From the NCBI GenBank assembly GCA_950022295.1, contig OX465600.1, forward strand, positions 308,770,031 through 308,834,030: a stretch of 64,000 nt of DNA, read 5' to 3'. Each line of letters opens with the position of its first letter. Positions within the stretch are counted from its first letter, which is position 1. Source of the stretch: Bromus sterilis. Its lineage: Eukaryota > Streptophyta > Magnoliopsida > Poales > Poaceae. Below are positions 58,445-64,000 of this stretch, piece by piece. The notes below the pieces were generated by a model that had not been told where the DNA came from, made no database searches, and saw nothing but the letters and a program-made list of their open reading frames with translations. A program made the translations under genes and the position numbers.

Positions 58445-59442
58445 TCATTCATAGTGGAACTCTCCGAATGGCGGTATGACGTCCCGAAGGAAAAATCCCG
58501 CCAATTCATCGCTAATTGCTTTGAAGCGTTCCTCGATTGAGATCTTGTCCCGCTTTCTTGCCAACTGTAAAAGAATGAGATACAAATGAATACATGAGCT
58601 ATGTGTGTGTGTGTATATATATAAAATCACAATCAAACAATTATTACTGAAACTAAGCACAACTTATATATGATAACAAAATAAATTTGTGAATATTGTT
58701 TTCGTACCTCTTTATTTCTTTCATTATTTGTTCTCTCGCTGACAATTTTATGGATGTTCTCGCAAACGTAGTATCCACATAGATTAGTCCCCTGTGGTTG
58801 TTGCGGGCATTTCTGTACAAGAATATAATTCAATTAAACAATAATCAAGTATGATAAAGGTGTGTGGACCTAGGTAGTACTACTTACTTTGTTCAAACGC
58901 CATGTCAGCTTCGGTTTCCATTCATGAGACTGATCTTCCTTGATGAACATTTCCCAAACGCTGCCCGACAAAAGAAAATGCATAAAAAAGTTATCAATTA
59001 GTTGATATTAGGAAATTAACGAAAAAAACCGATAAGAATTAAACTTACTTTTTGAGCATAAGAAAATCCGTCTTGTATAGTATAGGCTCTTTGTTTTTTG
59101 AGAAAAAGACTTCAACTTTTCCTTCGTACATATCAATAACGATAAGAATAAAGTGGAACCTGCGCACGTTTAAATATGCAGTGCCATATATATAAGTCAT
59201 CAGTTAAAATTTGAACATCTCGTGAGCAAAAGAGAAATGTCTTATAAGACAGTAACACTCACTTGAAGTTGTAAGGCCAAAGTATTATCTTTTTGTCACG
59301 TTGTCTCTTCAAAAACCTTAGCAAAGTCTCCGGTGTATCCCTGTTATAGATGGGATCCTCTATGGTTATTTCATGCATTGTATCCGGGTCAATGAACCCA
59401 ATGTGCTTGATTTCATCCCTTTTTCATTCGAGCTTCTTCGAT
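58445..59442 (-). pseudogene. CACTA-2 second gene, Ulp1-like protease exons
   Basis: Five exons with GT-AG borders: 59442-59263, 59159-59049, 58960-58888, 58812-58708 and 58564-58445. In order they read KHIGFIDPDTMHEITIEDP, FHFILIVIDMYEGKVEVFFS, VWEMFIKEDQSHEWKPKLTW, KCPQQPQGTNLCGYYVCENI and ISIEERFKAISDELAGFFLR, ending at a stop after EFHYE. This is the C48/Ulp1-like fold of plant CACTA proteins. HFILIVID carries the expected His, and LCGYYVC the expected catalytic Cys. A TGA just after the first splice site (KKLE stop KRDE) breaks the frame. Its role in transposition is not established. Confidence 0.75.
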
Positions 59443-59533
59443 CTGCATAATATAGCGCACAAAAGATTATAATTTGCAGACAAAGAACGAGCTGGGCTAA
59501 AGACTTCTCAAATTACATAAATAAATCACTTAC

Positions 59534-61727
59534 AGACAATAGCAACTAATGATAGATTTGTCGAGGGCCCGGAGATTGTATAACTGAAAAAGTTCACTGA
59601 AGTCAACGCTCATAGAGTATTCTTGGAAGTAGTGCTCTTCCTTAACTCGCACCATGATACACTCGATCCCTCTCTTTGTGGCATTACTGTACCACGTATG
59701 CAAATTACGCATACTTGTTGGTAGCTTCCTGAGATTCTCGACCAAATCTTTCCCTTGAACAAATTGATATGCTACTTCATCTAAGGGGTAATCGATGGAT
59801 TGTCGAGAAATTTCAACGGCCTTCTCGTCAAACACCATGAGAGGGGGGACCGATTGGACGGGTTGTTGTCCGAGCTGGTGCACTTGTTGTTTCCCTTTTT
59901 TCGCTGTGACACCCGATTGAGTGGGTTTTTTAGCCCTCATCATCTCGTCATACGACTTTTGTATAGAACGCCTATAGTCAGATGGCGGCGATGGTACAGG
60001 GTCATATAGATTCTCAACGGTACGCACAACTTTCATCGGATCTAGAGTCTTCTTAAAAGGGATCTCTGGCACTTTCTTAGCAAAAAAGGCTTTCAGCTCG
60101 GACTTACAGGTTTCCATGTTTTCCTCGATAGTTTTTTCCCAAGGTAACTTCTCAATAGGCGGTAGTGGTTTCTCCTTTCTAGGTCTCTTTCTAGGCGGTG
60201 TACCGTTCCGCTTAAAGGACGCTGTCTTACGCGGAGGATCTCGAGATGGCGGACTCACGCTGGGGTCCCTCTCGGGTAGGTGTGGACTTTGCTGCTCATG
60301 TGGACTGCTACCAGGAGGAGTCGATGGCCTTTGCTGCTCATGTGGACCGCTACGAAGAGGAGTCGGTGGCCTTTCCTGCTCAGGTGGACTACGAGGAGTC
60401 GGTGGCCTTTGCAAAAGGACGATGTATTTCTTGGTCCATAGGGTGAAACCATGCTTGACATCGGCCATTGTCTTCTCATCGTCACCTCTAGGAAAATCAA
60501 GCTCCAATGTTTCCAAACCCGAAACAACTTCATCCACCCTGACACGAACACAGCCAGGTGGAATGGGCATATGATGGTGCGTTGCTCCATCTTCATTTGG
60601 GTAAACATAGCCGAATGCCACCTTAACGGACACGTTCCTAAATAACATATGTAGCTCGCAATCTGTCTTCTCCGTGACATAATCCACGGGATAGCTTCCT
60701 CCACATCCGTCAAGATGCGAGGAACCCACACTGCTTCTTCGCTGAGAAGGGGCAGCATCGACTTGAGGATCCTGTATAAACAGCGGCTGATCAGGTTCCC
60801 TCTGATTTTTCTCAAGCGCCTCCACCCTATTTAACAATTTCGTTAACCTGTCTGACTCCTTCTTCTTCTTTCGCGAATGGCTTCTATAAGTGTCAGCGCA
60901 CTCCGGCCACGCTTCCTTCTTGTTAAGACCTGGGCGAGCTCGAACCCGTCCAACGTGTTCAGGATTGCCCAAAGCGAGTGTCAGCTCGTCATTCTCTCTA
61001 TCAGGAATGTACTCTCCCTTTCTGACCTTTTCAATTGCATCTATAAGCTTCTTCGTGATTGCTTCAATTTTGTCCTTCCATTTCCCCTGCGCAACGATCT
61101 TCCCTGTCATTGGGCCAACCCTGCCTCATGCGCGAACAACCAGAGCTTGGACCGGTCGGGCCAGTCCCATGTCTATGGAGTGATTCCTGCGTCCATCAGT
61201 TTATCTTCAAACGCTCTCCACTTCGGAATGGGAGTCTTGTAGCCACCTGACCCCAAATGATGGAAAAATTCCTTCTTTGAAGCATTTTTCGTATTTGTGA
61301 CCGATCGGGACACATGAGTAGACGATTGCTTATACCTCTTAAATGCGGGCCAGTGATCTTTTATCTTCACTAGATTATCATTGAATACTGGATCTTCATG
61401 CTTATATTTGTCCCATAATTTTTTCTTCCATGTCTGGAATTGCATGGCCATCTTCTTGAGAGTCCATTCCTTGAGTTTCTTCTTCTATCCTTCTGTCATG
61501 TCTTCCGGTAGGCTGAAGCGTGTCAGTAGATTATCGCAAAGAAAAAATTTCAACGCGTCGTTGACATAACTAGCTTCAGTCCCCGCGTTCTTCGGCTTAT
61601 GCCACTCTTGAATGCTGATCGGTACATGGTCCCTAACAAGAACTCCATATTGATTTATAAATTTGCGGCAGTGCAATTGCGTCGGGCCTCGTTTTGTTTT
61701 AACAGACTTGCTCGATGATCCAGAAGG
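59534..61727 (-). pseudogene. CACTA-2 second gene, large exon 2
   Basis: Starts after the acceptor TTTTAG and ends at donor GTAAGT. The N-terminal part reads KTKRGPTQLHCRKFINQYG, QEWHKPKN and FKRYKQSSTHVSRSVTNTKN. The long open part (61110-59534, about 520 codons) has DRENDELTLALGNPEHVGRVR and a Leu-rich coiled coil, a Pro-rich tandem repeat (PPTPLRSGPHEQQRPSTPPG), basic KRPRK runs and a C-terminal IDYPLDEVAYQFVQGKDLVE segment. These are hallmarks of plant CACTA TNP1-like proteins. Lesions: an in-frame TAG at about 61484, a TAG near 61170 and a frame change between 61173 and 61110. Confidence 0.8.
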
Positions 61728-61815
61728 CTAAAAGAAAAATGATTCGTTAATAAGTGCAACACAAATAAATGAATGCATCTACTGATGAACATAGACTTGA
61801 TACATAAATATACAC

Positions 61816-62010
61816 CTCGCCGGAGTTTGTTATGGACACTTCGTTCTCTCTTCTAATCTCTTCAGACTCAAGTCCCTCACCGACATCGTTCAAAAATTGT
61901 GTGAGCTCAAAGTCATCTCCACTGGGTTCCGGCCCACGGGCACTCTCAAATATCATTCTCTGCATGGATTCTTCTTGATCCTCATTTCGGACGAAGGTGT
62001 CGTCCTTCAT
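61816..62010 (-). CDS. CACTA-2 second gene, exon 1
   Basis: ATG at 62010 (MKDDTFVRNEDQEESMQRMI). It is acidic and ends NSGE before donor GTGTAT. The 88-bp intron (61728-61815) has a good TTTTAG acceptor. The FLNDVGEGLE-type motif is common at the N-terminus of CACTA second proteins. Confidence 0.7.
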
Positions 62011-62660
62011 AGCTCAATGTCACTAAAAAATTAAGAAAACAATTAATTCATTCATCATGTCATGATCATGACAGATTGCTAGATGGATAACAATTGAAAT
62101 GAAGAAAGCAATAACCCTAACCCTAACACTCGGCGCTCCCGGACTAGTTGAACTATTTTGAACAACTTTCGTGTTCAGAATAAATTCATCCGGAGAGTTT
62201 TACGGTATCGGGCAATTATCGGACAGACGGCACGGAGGGGGGGGGAATGTCGATGTTCGTTGTGTTAGAGGGGGGTGGTTGACATGTAGATAGCCTATTC
62301 GTATTCGTTGTATTTTCTGATCAATTTGCATGTATAAAGTTTTTGAATCAGACTTACGGCTTAAAAGATATTGACTTTCAAAGTTTTATTCAATTTAAAA
62401 GAATTTTTGGAATTTCTTTTATTATTTAATTAAACATTATCCACAAGGAATCTTTGACTAGGTCAAACCTGACCAGTGGGTCCCACTGGTCAGTGATATA
62501 TTAAATAACCCATTTTAATTAAACCTAATTAAACAGTGGGGCATACATGTCATACACTACTAATTTAAACTAATTCATCTAATCTAATTTCTTACATGTG
62601 GGACCAAGGTGTCATAGAGACAAGATTAACTAATAGGTAGTTTTAATTTAGAGAGGTAAT
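62011..62660. other. Unclassified AT-rich stretch, probably part of an inserted retroelement
   Basis: The sequence changes character near 62240-62280 (a G-run, then tgttcgttgtg). Text such as ctggtcagtgatatattaaataaccc and cagtgggtcccactggtcag resembles Triticeae LTR-retrotransposon sequence, but I cannot delimit an element. aaccctaaccctaa at 62112 is only two telomere-type units. Confidence 0.35.
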
Positions 62661-63341
62661 TAGTGGGTGGGGGACCCACATGTAAGTCCAACAGGGGGGT
62701 TTCCTTTTTTCTGCTTAATCACTAGGTAATTAGGGAGGGGGGTCCCACCTGGCAGTGAGGGGGAGGGGGGCTGTGCCCACGGTTTAAAAAAACCGTCCCC
62801 GCCGGCGACGGCGAGGTCGCCCGGCGAAGCCTCTCCGGCGAGAGGGGCTGCGGTGTGAGGGGGCGAGGTGTGGCCACGCACGGCGTGCGCACACACGCAA
62901 GGTGCGGGCGGCGGTCGAAGGGTGCGGGCGGGGCGCGGGGCACGCCCGTGGTGAGCCCGGTGGCCGCCGGAGATGAGGCACGGCAAGGACGAGGCTACGG
63001 AACACGGGGGAGAGAGGGAAGAGGTCGGGGGGTTTCGTGAGCTCACAGCGGAGCGGATGGCGAGCTTGGAGAGGCGATCCCTGCGCTGTTGATCATATTT
63101 GGACTAACCTATTAACTCAGTGCACCACAGTGCCAGTTCATGTTTTCTGCTGTTTTTCTATTTCAGTTTTCCCCCATATAAAAAGTGCTCCAAAAATTCG
63201 AAAAAAATCAGATAAAAAATCAGCGCAGAAGAACCTTCCGGAAGGACCTGAGTGGGGCCAGAGGGCCACCACCAGGGGCCCAAGCGCCCTGGTGGCGCGT
63301 CCTAGGGGCTGGCCGCGCCAGGGGGCCGCCTGGACCCCTGG
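62661..63341. other. GC-rich unclassified stretch with LTR-like hairpins
   Basis: Strongly GC-rich between 62760 and 63070. Overlapping open frames on both strands are composition-driven. Around 63255-63340, caggggcccaagcgccctgg and ctggccgcgccagg can fold, as in gypsy LTRs. No protein motif. Confidence 0.35.
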
Positions 63342-64000
63342 TGTTGTGGTGGTATACTCAACAATAATTATAGGGGTAGTAACGGAGCTATGAGGATCTG
63401 TACGCAAAGATGGTGACACCGGGAGAGATTATACAGGTTAGGCCTCTCCTCAGAGATAACAACCTTATTCCTGTCCCAAGCGTCTTGGGGTGGTTTTCTT
63501 GTAGATGTTCTTTTCTAAGCCCCCTTTCCTGGAGTGAAGGGATGGGCTTATATAGAGTGCGCCCCACCCCTTCACTGTCCAGTAGTGGGTTTTGATTACA
63601 GGGTTAATGGTAGCTATTATTACAATGAGAAACGTCTCCCCATAATTGTCATTCAAGTAGGGGTAACGCCGGTGGGTTTAATGACTTGTAACTCCAGCTT
63701 CTCTTCTTCCTGTCCGAATGCCATGCAGCTCGGTCTTGTCTGCTTCCGAGTAGCGCCCTTACTCGGATAGTAACACCTTGCTCCGAGTGATGTCCTACTC
63801 GGAAGTAATCTTGTTCGAGTAAGGTTTCCTCCATAGTGGTGATGTCGTCCGAGTAAGCTCACTACTCGGAAGGGCTTGAGTAGTTCCTTATTCGGAAGTA
63901 GGAGAGGGGAAGGAGTTTCGTGTTTTTGTTTTATGAGTGTTTTCTAAAGGATGGTAAGCCTAAGGATACCCCCTGATATAAGGTGCATGAGGGTATCCCT
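63342..64000 (+). mobile_element. Probable start of an LTR (element runs off the right edge)
   Basis: TGTTGTGGTGGTATACTCAA begins with TG directly after a GC-rich flank, and the following 650 bp resemble Triticeae LTR sequence (caccgggagagattatacagg). Repeated tactcgg/ccgagta motifs occur between 63747 and 63900, about nine of them in both orientations. The end and any target duplication are outside the window. Confidence 0.45.

Larger units (their letters stand above)
57886..64000 (-). mobile_element. CACTA-2: En/Spm-type element, left end and second gene (extends beyond the window)
   Basis: Begins CACTAGTAGAAAATCGCTC inside the Harbinger remnant. Subterminal repeats are based on TACCGGTT and inverse forms (57912-58090), a family different from CACTA-1. 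A seven-exon second gene lies on the minus strand (62010 to 58445). The transposase gene and the right terminus are not in the window. From about 62100-62300 onward the sequence looks like other inserted elements. Confidence 0.85.

Noticed and set aside
62112..62127. Telomere-like aaccctaaccctaa
   Set aside because: Only two units, inside transposon-rich sequence. It is not evidence of a telomere or interstitial telomeric array.
62660..63046. Proline/arginine/histidine-rich frames in the GC-rich stretch
   Set aside because: Several overlapping frames on both strands are open at once, with low complexity and no motif. This is a composition artefact.

Overview
This is a plant nuclear window, most likely from a Triticeae grass (wheat, barley, rye or Aegilops). 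It is almost entirely repetitive DNA. The evidence is an Athila-type Ty3/gypsy element with a tRNA-Asp primer site, two CACTA elements with dense subterminal repeats, a Stowaway MITE with the CTCCCTCCGATCC terminus, and typical nesting. I see no intact host gene, rRNA, tRNA or CRISPR. The genus-level call is an inference from element types.

Layout: 1-1186 is single-copy-looking sequence with one possible minus-strand exon. From about 1187 to 57885 runs a large tandem array. Its basic block (here C-B-D, about 1.1 kb) comes in two diverged versions, B1 (7 copies) and B2 (6 copies), which strictly alternate. Two different spacers separate them. After B1 comes an E spacer holding a LINE reverse-transcriptase fossil, a TTA-flanked Tourist/Harbinger-like MITE and a dead PIF/Harbinger transposase. 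After B2 comes an A spacer with a poly(A)-like, minus-oriented block. The repeating unit is therefore B1-E-MITE/Harbinger-B2-A, with periods of roughly 4.3 to 6.3 kb. Three consecutive units share one 1.7 kb deletion.

Five later insertions interrupt or decorate the array. They are a 952-bp Helitron-like element (14682-15633), a 9.3 kb CACTA with TAT target duplication (19046-28364), a truncated CACTA end (28589-29134), an 11.2 kb Athila-type LTR retrotransposon (31257-42484) and, at the right edge, a second CACTA (57886 onward). The retrotransposon itself carries a Stowaway MITE (39466-39559) and a long-TIR Mutator-like element (40877-42088, 9-bp target duplication).

Genes: CACTA-1 encodes, on the minus strand, a TNPD-type transposase without its catalytic middle, a multi-exon second protein with a degenerate Ulp1-like tail, and a small protein joining an RNase H1-type hybrid-binding domain to a hydrophobic C-terminal tail. 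CACTA-2 has a seven-exon second gene ending in a Ulp1-like protease that keeps its Cys motif. The retrotransposon has gag, protease, RT, RNase H and integrase, all broken by stops and frame changes. The right edge (about 62.0-64.0 kb) looks like further LTR-type sequence inserted inside CACTA-2, whose far end is outside the window.
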